In this document: positions 1 to 8,675 of the stretch, piece after piece
Position numbering within the stretch: the stretch's first letter is position 1
Layout of the letters: each line of letters opens with the position of its first letter
DNA from: Alphaproteobacteria bacterium
GTDB taxonomy: Bacteria > Pseudomonadota > Alphaproteobacteria > Rhizobiales > Hyphomicrobiaceae
Reading direction: 5' to 3'
Length of the DNA stretch: 40,292 nucleotides
Assembly: GCA_022600345.1 (NCBI GenBank)
Contig: JAHZKP010000020.1
Location: forward strand, 1-40,292
Notes under the pieces: generated by a model
The model's input: only the letters and a program-made list of their open reading frames with translations
Databases searched by the model: none
Told to the model about the DNA's origin: nothing
Program-made: the position numbers and the translations under genes

Positions 1-187
1 AAGCGGTGCATTCTTGTGAACGTTCATTCGGTCCTCCGGAGAATCACTGACGTTGCGCAACATCAGCGTTCCCGGTCCTGACCGAATGGACAATCTCCAA
101 TGGAGAAAGCGAACAACCTTCTGGAAATACACATCTAGCACGATTGCGGGGTGCGGGGCATTTGAGGCTGCAACTCGTCCAGAAGCC
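1..187. other. Left edge, no supported gene
   Basis: No open frame here has a convincing start or family resemblance. The short frames on either strand lack a good ribosome-binding site and overlap the terminator that follows. It probably belongs to the 3' flank of a gene outside the window. Confidence 0.4.
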
Positions 188-226
188 AAAAAGGCCACCT
201 CCCGAATAGGAGATGGCCTTTGTTGT
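188..226 (-). terminator. Bidirectional intrinsic terminator of the peroxidase gene
   Basis: The arms AAGGCCAcCTCC (191-202) and GGAGaTGGCCTT (209-220) form a stem with one mismatch around a 6-base loop. The run of A at 188-192 reads as a T tract on the minus strand. TTTGTTGTTT follows on the plus strand, so it could stop transcripts from both directions. It lies about 45 bases after the stop of the peroxidase gene. Confidence 0.8.
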
Positions 227-269
227 TTGTCGATGTGTGGGTTGGGAACCCAGGTTAGATGAACACGGT

Positions 270-2642
270 CTAGAAATTGCCGAACTTGAAGTTGGTGGCG
301 TCCAGATCCGATAACGATATGCCAACCAGCAGCACCTTGTCGCCACCGCCGAAATCGATCACCGCGCCGCTGCGCGAGTCATATGCGTTGTTGTAGACCT
401 GCTGCATGCTGTGGAAGTGCGAACCTATATTCAGCTTGTCCTGATTGATGTTGAAGCCATAGACTTGGTCGGTGCCCATGTTGTGGCCCATGTTGAATTC
501 ATCCCGGCCAGCGCCGCCATAGAGCTTGTCGAAGCCGGAGCCGCCGTCGATCTTATCGTTGCCGCCCTGACCATAGATCCTGTCGTTGCCTGCACCGCCA
601 TAAAGGTAGTCGCGGTCGGCGCCGCCATACATCTTGTCGGAGCCGGCGTCGCCGTAAAGACGGTCAATGCCCTGGTCTCCGAACAGACGATCCTGGCCGG
701 AGTCGCCAAACAGGCGATCGTGCTGGGTGCCGCCACGGATGACATCGTTGCCCGAACCACCACCGATAACATCGTTGTGGGCACCGCCGTAGATGGCATC
801 GTTGCCCGAGCCGCCTTGCGCGTAGTCGTGACCGTTTTGCAGGAAGATGCGGTCGCTGCCCGCGCCGCCTTCGACGTGGTCGCTGCCGTTGCCCGCGAGG
901 ATGAAGTCGTAGCCGTCCTCGCCGAAGATCGCGTCATGGCCGCCGTCGCCGAACATGTCGTCGTTGCCATCGCCGCCATAGATTTCGTCATTGGCGCCAC
1001 CGCCGTGAAGTGTGTCGTTGCCGCCCAGGCCAACGATCAAGTCGCTATCATCGCCGCCAAAGATATCGTTGTCGTAGTCGTCTCCGACAAGGCGCTCGTA
1101 GGCTTTGAAGATGTTTTCCTGAAGGTGATCGATGTCGGTATTGCGGGCGATGATTTCAGAGAACGAACTTGATTGGATTTCGGCGAGAAGGTCAGGCGTA
1201 TCGGCGAGGCGGTTTTCATAATAGAAGCGGTCGCCGTCGCGAAGGCGGGCGAACTGGTCGACCAGGATGTACTGTAATGTTTCGCCGACCTGGGTGCCGT
1301 CCACCTTGTCTTCTGCAAGGATGCCGACCCACAAATCGACTTTGTTGATGTCGCCGCCATAGGCTTGCGACAGAGCTGCGGCGAGGGCTGCGTCCGAGGT
1401 CAGGTCGTCAAAGCTTGTGTAGGCGTCGAAGCCCAGATCGACGCGGACTTCATTGAGAGTGGGAACACCCTGGTCGCGGCCACGCATGATGTTGAGGGTT
1501 GCCAGATCGCGGAAGCTGTCGGGGCCGAACAACAGGTTGCGGACGTCGTCAATGATCTTGGCGTCGAATTCGCTGGTGGCATCGGCGGCCAGGCCGCGAA
1601 CGAGGGCTGAGACGCCGCCTGCCTGGTCGAGCTTGTGGGGTTGGAAGAAGGTGTCGAACAGCCCCAAGTGCTGGGTGGTCGAGCCGTCTTCTGTCAGGCG
1701 CTCGAAATCGGTTGGCAGCATGGTGTGGCCGAAGCGGAATGCGGCCCCGGCGAATTCGTTCGAAATGCTGGCGTCGACGTGTGGATTATAGCCGGTGTAT
1801 CCGGGCAAGGCGTGGCCGATTAGTTCGGGCAGCCACTCGTCGTAAACGACCTTTTGGTATTCGGCCTCGACGATCATGCGCGCGGTCTGGAACAGCTCCT
1901 CGTCACTGAGGCCCAGGTTCATGTCCTTGAGGCGGTCGACCTGGAAGTTGTGTTCCTTCATCCAGATTTCATGGATCGAGGTGAGCGCGATATTTTCGTC
2001 GCTGCGGATGTCGCCCAGGACGTGGGCGGTAGCTGGATTGCCCAAGAATAGTCCGTTGGCGCTGCCATGGCCATGGACGGCTTCGATGTCGCCAACTGTG
2101 GCTGCTCCACCATGCGAATTGGTGATCATGTAGGCGCCGTCGCGCAGCACGTCTGTTGTTGCCTGACTTGAGCCATAGACGTTGGAAGCATCCAGGTAGG
2201 ATGTGATGTTGTTGACGTGTTCGCGTGGCGTGCCACCGGTGCCGGTCCCAGGGGCGACGGCGGAGCGGCCGAGCGTCAGGTGAGCACCGTCGGGGAACGA
2301 AGGATCACCGTCGGGTACCACCGTGATCATCTCGCCGGCTGCGTGATCTTCACCGACAATATCGATGTCGTGGTCGATGAACTGGCCGAAAAAGATGAAC
2401 ATCTGGCTCGAGCCGAAGCTATTGGGCGTGCCATCGGGAATGTCGGCCATGGCGTTGGAAATCTCACGCGCGTTGCCACGGTCTTCGGGCGTGCCTACTC
2501 CGTCTTCGTAATCAGCGTAAGTAATGCGGATCAGCTGCTGGCCTGCGGAGCCTTGTTCGTCATTTAGGAGGTTGTTGCCGGTGCCATCGGATTCGCGGGC
2601 TTCGCTGCCGCTCAGATAAATCAGGTCGCTGTAAATGCTCAT
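270..2642 (-). CDS. RTX haem peroxidase (animal-type peroxidase with C-terminal calcium-binding repeats)
   Basis: A 790-residue two-part protein. Residues about 25-515 match the animal haem peroxidase family: a distal His in GQFIDHD (H91), the Arg of GDIRSDEN (R213), a proximal His in FRFGHTMLP (H306) and the characteristic NIMRGRDQGVP near 384-394. Residues about 528-715 are tandem glycine/aspartate nonapeptides (GGxGxDxφx), the RTX repeats that fold on binding calcium outside the cell. The last 75 residues lack repeats and fit a C-terminal type I secretion signal. There is no N-terminal signal peptide, as expected for that route. A PrtD-type ABC exporter and its fusion protein are transcribed divergently next door and are the obvious transporter. 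Known relatives are extracellular peroxidases; the substrate cannot be read from sequence. GGTGAAGA precedes the ATG. Confidence 0.93.
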   Translation of the reverse strand: MSIYSDLIYLSGSEARESDGTGNNLLNDEQGSAGQQLIRITYADYEDGVGTPEDRGNAREISNAMADIPDGTPNSFGSSQMFIFFGQFIDHDIDIVGEDHAAGEMITVVPDGDPSFPDGAHLTLGRSAVAPGTGTGGTPREHVNNITSYLDASNVYGSSQATTDVLRDGAYMITNSHGGAATVGDIEAVHGHGSANGLFLGNPATAHVLGDIRSDENIALTSIHEIWMKEHNFQVDRLKDMNLGLSDEELFQTARMIVEAEYQKVVYDEWLPELIGHALPGYTGYNPHVDASISNEFAGAAFRFGHTMLPTDFERLTEDGSTTQHLGLFDTFFQPHKLDQAGGVSALVRGLAADATSEFDAKIIDDVRNLLFGPDSFRDLATLNIMRGRDQGVPTLNEVRVDLGFDAYTSFDDLTSDAALAAALSQAYGGDINKVDLWVGILAEDKVDGTQVGETLQYILVDQFARLRDGDRFYYENRLADTPDLLAEIQSSSFSEIIARNTDIDHLQENIFKAYERLVGDDYDNDIFGGDDSDLIVGLGGNDTLHGGGANDEIYGGDGNDDMFGDGGHDAIFGEDGYDFILAGNGSDHVEGGAGSDRIFLQNGHDYAQGGSGNDAIYGGAHNDVIGGGSGNDVIRGGTQHDRLFGDSGQDRLFGDQGIDRLYGDAGSDKMYGGADRDYLYGGAGNDRIYGQGGNDKIDGGSGFDKLYGGAGRDEFNMGHNMGTDQVYGFNINQDKLNIGSHFHSMQQVYNNAYDSRSGAVIDFGGGDKVLLVGISLSDLDATNFKFGNF

Positions 2643-3314
2643 TCTTCACCAGTCTTCAGGTTGGGGGTACGTCGAAGATGCAGGCGCGTGCAGGTGAGGG
2701 AATGGAAACATCATCGCCGTATACCGGTACGCACATTATGAGATTGATCATCAAGTCTTATGCCGGTTGGCGATTTGGCCGAGCGCTGGTTGGTTGGGTA
2801 GTTAACCCGTGAGGTAAACGCTGCGAAGGTTCGTTTGCTTTGTGGGAATGCAATGTTTCGGAGAAGCGCGGGGACTTATCGTGCCGAGGCTGGCGGGAAT
2901 AATTTGGGGAATTTCAGGAAATAGAATTCAATAGGGCATCGTTTTCGGGGAGTGCTGCGGGACACCGGGTTTGTTAGACGAGAGGGCTTGCATTCTCATC
3001 GGGTGCAGATTGTTAGGCGGCGTGTCAAAACGAGACGATCCGTTTACGGTGTTAACCAACCCGAAGCCGTGTTACGTTGGGGACTGAAAGCTGTGGCGAC
3101 ATGGTTAATTAATTCATATCAACACGGCGATGGTCGGGCTGAAAGGCTGACCGTCTCCTAACTGATTTCTCGACTGCTGATCGGAGCTTCAATCCCAAAA
3201 GATGTGTCCGGGTCGGTTTGGGTCTCAAGCCAACCGGGGGCGGCATCGATCGTGCATTCGACGGAGCAGGGTTGGTCTACGGTTTCGGCGATTTTAGAAT
3301 ATTCGGAGGCAGGA
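2643..3314. other. Divergent intergenic region between the peroxidase and its probable exporter
   Basis: About 670 bases, more AT-rich than the genes around it (for example the TTAATTAATTCATATC stretch near 3103-3118). It must hold promoters in both directions. I see short dyads such as GGGT-agtta-ACCC near 2799-2811, but no promoter pair good enough to place. Small frames here have no family resemblance. Confidence 0.45.
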
Positions 3315-5084
3315 ATGGCATCGCCTGATGCGGGTTTGGAAGAGGGGAGCGGCAAGAGCCCCTTGCGCGAAGCCTTTGGTAATTTTCGTCCCGCGCTGTT
3401 GACGGTGATGATCTTCAGTGTGTTCTGCAACTTGCTGTTGTTTGTTGGCCCCGTCTACATGCTGCAAATCTACGACCGGGTGCTTTCGAGTCGTAGCGAG
3501 GGCACGCTGATCGCGTTGACGGGCATCGCGGTTTTCCTGCTGTTAACCTACAGCGCTCTGGATGCGCTGCGTGCGCGCCTGCTGGTACGTGCAGGCTACA
3601 GGTTTGACGAAAACCTCAACGCGCCGCTGTTTAAAACGGCATTGGGCTCATCGCTGGCTCAGCGCTCCAATGCGCCTGCTTCCTCGCTGCGCGATATGGA
3701 TACCGTGCGTGAGTTCTGGACCGGTTCAGGTGTGATTACGCTTTGCGACGCGCCGTTCGCGCCGCTGTTCGTTGCCATCTGCTTCTTGTTTCATCCCTAT
3801 CTGGGGTTGGTCGCGCTGGCGGGTGCCTTGTTGTTGTTTGCGCTGGCGCTGGCCAATGAATATGCGACGCGCAATTCGCTGAAGGAAGCAGGCCAGCGGT
3901 CGGCTGAGGCCGCTCACTATGCGACCTCGTCGATGAGCAACGTCGAAGTGATCCACGCGCTGGGCATGCATGGGGCGATTCACCAGCGTTGGGCAGACCG
4001 GCATGTCGAAGCGCTGCATTTTCAGGCCAAGGCCAGCGACTGGGCCGGCTCGATCATGGCAACCACCAAGTTCGTTCGCCAGACGTTGCAGATCGTGATC
4101 CTGGGAATGGGGGCGTGGCTTGCCATCCATGGTGATATTTCACCTGGTATGATGATTGCCGCATCGATCATGATGGGCCGGGCGCTGGCGCCTGTCGAAC
4201 AATCGGTCGGGCAGTGGAAAGCGTTCATGGCGGCGCGAAATTCCTGGAGCCGCTTGGAGCAGATTTTCAAGGACACCGGCGAGGCGCCAGAAAGAACTCC
4301 GCTGCCCGCGCCAAAGGGGCAGCTTGGCGCCCAGGGACTTTTCGTTGCCGCCGGGCCGGGTGCAAAACCGATTTTGCGCAATATCGAATTCGAGGTTTCT
4401 GCGGGAGAGGCCTTGGCCATTATCGGGCCAAGTGCGGCGGGAAAATCGACTCTGCTTCGTGCACTTGTCGGCGTATGGCAACCGATGTCGGGCGTGGTGC
4501 GTCTCGATGGATCCGATCTGAGGCATTGGGACCCTGAAGTATTGGGCCAGCACATCGGATACCTGCCGCAGGACATTGAATTGTTCTCGGGAACGGTTGC
4601 CGAAAACATCGCCCGGTTCCGCAAGGGTGACGATCCTGAGCTGGTCGTGAAAGCGGGTATGGCTGCGGGGGCCCACACGCTGATCCAGCAACTAGAGCAC
4701 GGTTACGACACTCCGGTTGGCGAAATGGGTGCGTCGTTGTCGGGAGGGCAGCGCCAACGCATCGGTCTGGCAAGGGCGATGTATGGCTCGCCGCGGTTGT
4801 TGGTTCTCGACGAGCCAAATGCGCATCTCGACCGGCATGGTGAGCAGATCCTGATATCGGCCATCAAGCGGTGCCGGCAACAGGGGGCGACCGTGGTGTT
4901 TGCCACTCATACGCCCAACCTGCTGACCGGCGCGGATAAGATTTTGGCGCTTAAGGATGGAGCCGTGCACCGGTTCGGACCGACCAAGGAAGTGGTCAGC
5001 GAGCTTCTAAAGCCGCGTGCGGTGCCCGCGAACAGCGATACGGCCGGACCCGAAACGGTGACGGAGAAAGAAACTGGGACGTAG
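3315..5084 (+). CDS. Type I secretion ABC transporter, PrtD type
   Basis: A fused permease-ATPase of 589 residues, the usual PrtD size. The N-terminal half carries hydrophobic membrane segments. The C-terminal ATPase has Walker A GPSAAGKST near residue 370, signature LSGGQRQR near 475, Walker B LLVLDEP near 495 and an intact H-loop His in ATHTPNL. It would drive export of unfolded RTX proteins directly from cytosol to exterior, as a homodimer with the next gene's fusion protein and a TolC-like porin encoded elsewhere. I chose the ATG at 3315 because GGAGGCAGGA lies just before it. A GTG at 3204 would add 37 residues with no ribosome-binding site. The likely cargo is the divergent RTX peroxidase. 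Confidence 0.92.
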   Translation: MASPDAGLEEGSGKSPLREAFGNFRPALLTVMIFSVFCNLLLFVGPVYMLQIYDRVLSSRSEGTLIALTGIAVFLLLTYSALDALRARLLVRAGYRFDENLNAPLFKTALGSSLAQRSNAPASSLRDMDTVREFWTGSGVITLCDAPFAPLFVAICFLFHPYLGLVALAGALLLFALALANEYATRNSLKEAGQRSAEAAHYATSSMSNVEVIHALGMHGAIHQRWADRHVEALHFQAKASDWAGSIMATTKFVRQTLQIVILGMGAWLAIHGDISPGMMIAASIMMGRALAPVEQSVGQWKAFMAARNSWSRLEQIFKDTGEAPERTPLPAPKGQLGAQGLFVAAGPGAKPILRNIEFEVSAGEALAIIGPSAAGKSTLLRALVGVWQPMSGVVRLDGSDLRHWDPEVLGQHIGYLPQDIELFSGTVAENIARFRKGDDPELVVKAGMAAGAHTLIQQLEHGYDTPVGEMGASLSGGQRQRIGLARAMYGSPRLLVLDEPNAHLDRHGEQILISAIKRCRQQGATVVFATHTPNLLTGADKILALKDGAVHRFGPTKEVVSELLKPRAVPANSDTAGPETVTEKETGT

Positions 5085-5199
5085 GCGAAGGCCGGCGGAT
5101 TTCGATTCGGGGCGAAGTTTGCGCCTTGCAAGTGATCGGCGGGACTGACTGGATTGACTGGACGTTGGACGGCATTGGCCGGCGCTTATTTGGAGATGA

Positions 5200-6537
5200 A
5201 TGATGGCAGCAATGTCAAAGCAGCACACCGGGGATGGCCGTGGGCCTGCTGCGGCGGGCAACCAGACGCCCTACGCGGTTATGGGTTATTTGCTGATTTT
5301 CACTGTCTTTGGTGTGTTTGGAGCCTGGTCTGCATTTGCCAAGTTGGATAGCGCGGTGATTGCGTCGGGTTCGGTTGCTGTAGAGAGCAACCGCAAGCGT
5401 ATCCAGCATTTTGAAGGTGGCATCGTTCGCGAAATTCTGGTCAAGGAATTTCAGTCGGTGAACAAGGGCGACGTTCTGTTTCGCCTCGATCCGTTGCAGG
5501 CGGAAGCAAAAACCGAATTGTTGCGCGGCCAGATCGATGCGGCGCTGGCGCTGGAAGCCCGCCTTCTGGCCGAGCGGCAAGGCAATGATCACATTAGCTT
5601 CCCCAAGGAACTTGTGGACCGCGCAGGACGCCTTTCAACCCGCAAGATCATGATTGATCAGGAGCAGCAGTTCAAAGAACGGCGCGCTTCGATCAAGGGG
5701 CAAATCGGTATCCTCGAAAGCCGGATTGAGCAACTCGGGCGGACCATTGCCGGGCTCAGGGCCGTACAGGTTTCGACGGAAGGCCAGATCAAGAGCATCC
5801 GCAAGGAATTCAAGAAGGTCTCCGGGTTGGCGAAGCGCGGATATTATCCCACCAACCGGTTGCATACGATGGAGCGGGAAATCTTTTCCCTTGAGGGCCG
5901 TCTCGGCCAGACGATGGCCGATATTGCCCGAAACGAAAACGCCATCGGCGAATCGAAGCTGCAAATCATACATACGCGGCAGAAATTCCAGGAAGAGGTG
6001 ATCGACGTACTTCGTTCGGTGCGTACGCAGTTGCCGGAATTGCTAGAGCGGCGACGGATGGCCCAAGATGTCCTTAACCGGATGGAGATCCGTTCGCCAT
6101 TAAGCGGAGTGGTGCAGAACCTGAAAGTGCACACCATCGGCGGTGTTATTCGGGCCGGCGAGCCGATGCTGGAACTGGTGCCGATCAACGACACCTTGCA
6201 GATCGCCGTTCGCATCAATCCCGTCGATATCAATCATGTCGGGGTCGGTAGCGACGCCGAGGTTCGCTTCCCCGGTTTCAAGAGCCGGACGCTGCCGTTG
6301 ATCATGGGAAAAGTGAAAAGCGTTTCCGCCGACCGCATGACCGATCCGGCAACCAACGAACCCTATTATCTGAGTATCGTGGAAGTTAAGGAGACGCAGA
6401 TCCCGGAAGCCTATCGCGGGACGCTGTCGGCTGGGATGCCGGCCGACTTGTTCATCGCAACTGGAGAACGAACGGTTGCCGATTACCTGCTTTCGCCATT
6501 CACAGATGTTGCGCGTAAATCGCTGCGCGAACTTTGA
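5200..6537 (+). CDS. Type I secretion membrane-fusion protein, HlyD/PrtE family
   Basis: A 445-residue periplasmic adaptor. One transmembrane segment lies near residues 27-47. A biotinyl-lipoyl-like half follows, including the family hallmark HFEGGIVREILVKE. Then comes a long helical hairpin (about 110-290) and a beta-barrel domain with the second lipoyl half (RSPLSGVVQNL). It bridges the inner-membrane ABC exporter to the outer-membrane channel. It starts 115 bases after the ABC gene and is probably co-transcribed with it. Two adjacent ATGs (5200, 5203) share GGAG at 5192-5195; 5203 has the better spacing, and the longer frame is given. Confidence 0.92.
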   Translation: MMAAMSKQHTGDGRGPAAAGNQTPYAVMGYLLIFTVFGVFGAWSAFAKLDSAVIASGSVAVESNRKRIQHFEGGIVREILVKEFQSVNKGDVLFRLDPLQAEAKTELLRGQIDAALALEARLLAERQGNDHISFPKELVDRAGRLSTRKIMIDQEQQFKERRASIKGQIGILESRIEQLGRTIAGLRAVQVSTEGQIKSIRKEFKKVSGLAKRGYYPTNRLHTMEREIFSLEGRLGQTMADIARNENAIGESKLQIIHTRQKFQEEVIDVLRSVRTQLPELLERRRMAQDVLNRMEIRSPLSGVVQNLKVHTIGGVIRAGEPMLELVPINDTLQIAVRINPVDINHVGVGSDAEVRFPGFKSRTLPLIMGKVKSVSADRMTDPATNEPYYLSIVEVKETQIPEAYRGTLSAGMPADLFIATGERTVADYLLSPFTDVARKSLREL

Positions 6538-6592
6538 GCGGCCTCCCGGCCGAGCGATGAGGGGTTAGGAGCCGATACCGCAAGAGGCGTTG

Positions 6593-6630
6593 AGCCCGCC
6601 TTTCTCACATGAGGGGCGGGCTTCTTCTTG
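6593..6630 (+). terminator. Intrinsic terminator after the first type I secretion operon
   Basis: Perfect 8-base arms AGCCCGCC (6593-6600) and GGCGGGCT (6615-6622) enclose a 14-base loop and are followed by TCTTCTTG. It lies about 55 bases after the fusion-protein stop codon. Confidence 0.75.
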
Positions 6631-6670
6631 AGCCCGGACGGCGGGGGCTTGGCGATGGTGGCGCGACGAA

Positions 6671-7876
6671 TTGGGCCCGTCCCTCAACTCGGACAAGTTC
6701 TTGGTGTTATGGTGGGCCAAGTGCTCGCGTGGAATGCGGGTGATGTGTGCAAACCAATTGGCAAGCTTCATTTTGAACGAGACCGAAAACAAAATCGCGT
6801 CGGCCGATAACACGGCAGGTTCGGCGCCTGAGAACGATCCGGGCATTACGATGCTTCATCCTGGTGTGTCGATTTCCGTCGTCATTCCGGTGTTCAACGA
6901 GCAGGAGGGGATCGATCCGCTTTATGAGCGGTTGCAGCCGGTGCTTTCAGGTCTGGGGTGCGACTACGAGGTCGTCTTCGTCGACGATGGGTCGAGTGAT
7001 GGCACGATGGCACGTTTGCGCAGTCTGAATGAGACCGATCAGCGGGTCAAAGCGGTTTCGCTGAGCCGCAACTTCGGCAAGGAAATCGCCGTTGCAGCGG
7101 GTTTGAAGTATGCCAATGGCGATGCCGTCGTTTTGATGGATGGGGACTTGCAGCATCCGCCTGAAGCCATTCCGGCTTTCGTCGACCGCTGGCGGAAGGG
7201 GTTCGATGTCGTCTACGGCGAGCGCATGGACCGAAATGACGAAACGCCAATGCGGCGGATATTCTCGCAAGGGTTCTACGTCCTATTCGATCTATTGTCC
7301 GGCACCCAATTGCACAGGAATGCGGGTGACTTCCGGCTCTTCAGCAGGCGGGCGGTGGACGCGTTGAACAGGTTGGGAGAGCGGGCGCGATTCAACAAGG
7401 GTCTGTTTGCCTGGATTGGCTTCAAGTCGACGGGGCTTCCCTTTGAGGTCGAGGACCGGGTCGATGGCGGCGGCTCGCGCTGGTCATTGCGGCGGCTGTT
7501 GCATTTTGCCATCGATGGCATCGCATCGTTTTCCACCATACCGCTCAGGATCTGGTCGTATGTGGGCCTAGCGGTTTCGCTGTTTGCATTCGGCTATGCG
7601 GCAATCTTTCTGATCAAGACGCTTATTCTTGGAAGCGGCGTGGCAGGTTTTCCGACGTTGATCATCTCGATCATGATGTTTTCTGGCATTCAGCTCATGT
7701 CTTTAGGGATCCTGGGAGAATACCTGGGCCGGATTTACGCGGAAGTGAAAGCGCGGCCGTTGTTCCTGGTGGCGGACGAAGTGGGCATGGGCGCGCGCCC
7801 AAAAACCGAAGGCGATGGTGGTGAGGACGGCGAAGGTAAGTCTTACCCTGGATCTGCGGGCGACCGGCATGGGTGA
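6671..7876 (+). CDS. Family 2 glycosyltransferase, polyprenyl-phosphate sugar transferase type (GtrB/DPM1-like)
   Basis: The GT-A catalytic domain begins at about residue 68 (SISVVIPVFNEQEG). It has the nucleotide-binding VDDGSSDGT and the metal-binding LMDGDLQHP. Two hydrophobic segments near residues 290-355 anchor the C-terminus in the inner membrane, as in GtrB and ArnC relatives that load a sugar onto undecaprenyl phosphate. The start is uncertain. The full frame begins at 6671, but the first 60 residues are not conserved-looking, and ATGs at 6734, 6743 and 6851 are possible. None has a clear ribosome-binding site. The next gene encodes a GtrA-like protein, a classic partner that moves lipid-linked sugars across the membrane. 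Confidence 0.85.
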   Translation: MGPSLNSDKFLVLWWAKCSRGMRVMCANQLASFILNETENKIASADNTAGSAPENDPGITMLHPGVSISVVIPVFNEQEGIDPLYERLQPVLSGLGCDYEVVFVDDGSSDGTMARLRSLNETDQRVKAVSLSRNFGKEIAVAAGLKYANGDAVVLMDGDLQHPPEAIPAFVDRWRKGFDVVYGERMDRNDETPMRRIFSQGFYVLFDLLSGTQLHRNAGDFRLFSRRAVDALNRLGERARFNKGLFAWIGFKSTGLPFEVEDRVDGGGSRWSLRRLLHFAIDGIASFSTIPLRIWSYVGLAVSLFAFGYAAIFLIKTLILGSGVAGFPTLIISIMMFSGIQLMSLGILGEYLGRIYAEVKARPLFLVADEVGMGARPKTEGDGGEDGEGKSYPGSAGDRHG

Positions 7877-8399
7877 TGCTTCCGAAAAACCGACCGATCA
7901 ACCACCAGCCAGGAAGGTGGGCGGAGTGGCTGGGCCAGTCGATTTGGCGGAAGGTGCGGGACACGACGCTGACAGCGATATTGCCGGTCGGCCGCTGGGT
8001 GAGCGGGCCCGGTCGACGGCGCGCCATGGTGCGGGCTTTTTGATTGCGGGCACACTGGCTTTCCTGACCGACGCGGTAATCTTATCGCTGCTCAATCAGG
8101 GTGCCGGGGTCGATCCGTTTGTGGCGCGGGTCTTTTCGGTGTGCTGCGCGATGGTTGTTGGATTCATTGGACATCGAACGCTTACCTTTCGCGTTGCCGG
8201 GCGGCCGACGATCAAGGAATTTGCGGCCTATGCCGGTGTGGCCTGGAGTACGGTCGCGGTGAACTATGCCATCTACTCAGCGGTACTATTGGGATGGCCG
8301 GGCTCGAGCGCGCTGTTTTCGCTTATTGTGGCGAGCATCGTCGCGATGTCGTGGAGCTACTGCGGCATGCGTGTCGGGGTATTTGGCAAGCCGACTTGA
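7815..8399 (+). CDS. GtrA family membrane protein
   Basis: A 194-residue protein with four hydrophobic segments in its last 130 residues, starting at GFLIAGTLAFLTDAVIL. The small loop motif GHRTLTFR is typical of GtrA/DPMS-like proteins, which are thought to help flip polyprenyl-linked sugars. It overlaps the glycosyltransferase gene, so the two are translationally linked. The start at 7815 follows GAAGG. An alternative ATG at 7869 overlaps the upstream stop codon by 8 bases and would remove a polar 18-residue lead. The first 65 residues are proline- and glycine-rich and probably disordered. Confidence 0.82.
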   Translation: MVVRTAKVSLTLDLRATGMGDASEKPTDQPPARKVGGVAGPVDLAEGAGHDADSDIAGRPLGERARSTARHGAGFLIAGTLAFLTDAVILSLLNQGAGVDPFVARVFSVCCAMVVGFIGHRTLTFRVAGRPTIKEFAAYAGVAWSTVAVNYAIYSAVLLGWPGSSALFSLIVASIVAMSWSYCGMRVGVFGKPT

Positions 8400-8520
8400 G
8401 AGCTGGTCGGCTGTTTGATCGCCACGATTGGGACAAGAAAAATATGGTGCGCTGCACTATAGTCTGGCGGCATTTCTCCAGCTAGAACTTTGGAAGTATT
8501 CCTCGACATCGAGTGGCGCT

Positions 8521-8537
8521 TGGCATACCATATGCCA
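8521..8537. promoter_or_regulatory. Perfect 7-bp dyad upstream of the CoA-ligase/formate dehydrogenase operon
   Basis: TGGCATA-CCA-TATGCCA is a perfect inverted repeat with a 3-base centre, 140 bases before the first start codon. Its size and symmetry suit a dimeric regulator such as a GntR-family protein. No regulator gene for it can be identified in the window. Confidence 0.55.
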
Positions 8538-8541
8538 GATT

Positions 8542-8562
8542 GAGTTGCGAGATTTGCAACTC
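8542..8562. promoter_or_regulatory. Second perfect dyad upstream of the same operon
   Basis: GAGTTGC-GAGATTT-GCAACTC is a perfect 7-base inverted repeat with a 7-base centre, only 4 bases after the preceding dyad. It could be a second operator or a small hairpin in the leader. The centre spacing differs from the first dyad, so a different protein may bind. Confidence 0.5.
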
Positions 8563-8675
8563 TGGTTTCCAACCTGTCAGTTGCTGTTTTCTTCTGACTT
8601 TTCAAACCCCTGTGGGCTGGTCGGTTGAGCGGCTGATTGACTAGTAAGCAAGGCGCCAACCAGGGAGGTGCGGCG

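Noticed and set aside
411-1172. Long plus-strand frame opposite the peroxidase repeats
   Set aside because: It is a mirror of the GGxGxDxφx codon pattern on the other strand, with Val/Ala-rich repeats and no start signal.
7815-7876. Frameshifted single gene from the glycosyltransferase and GtrA frames
   Set aside because: Both proteins are complete families in their own right that normally occur as adjacent genes, and the overlap is short.
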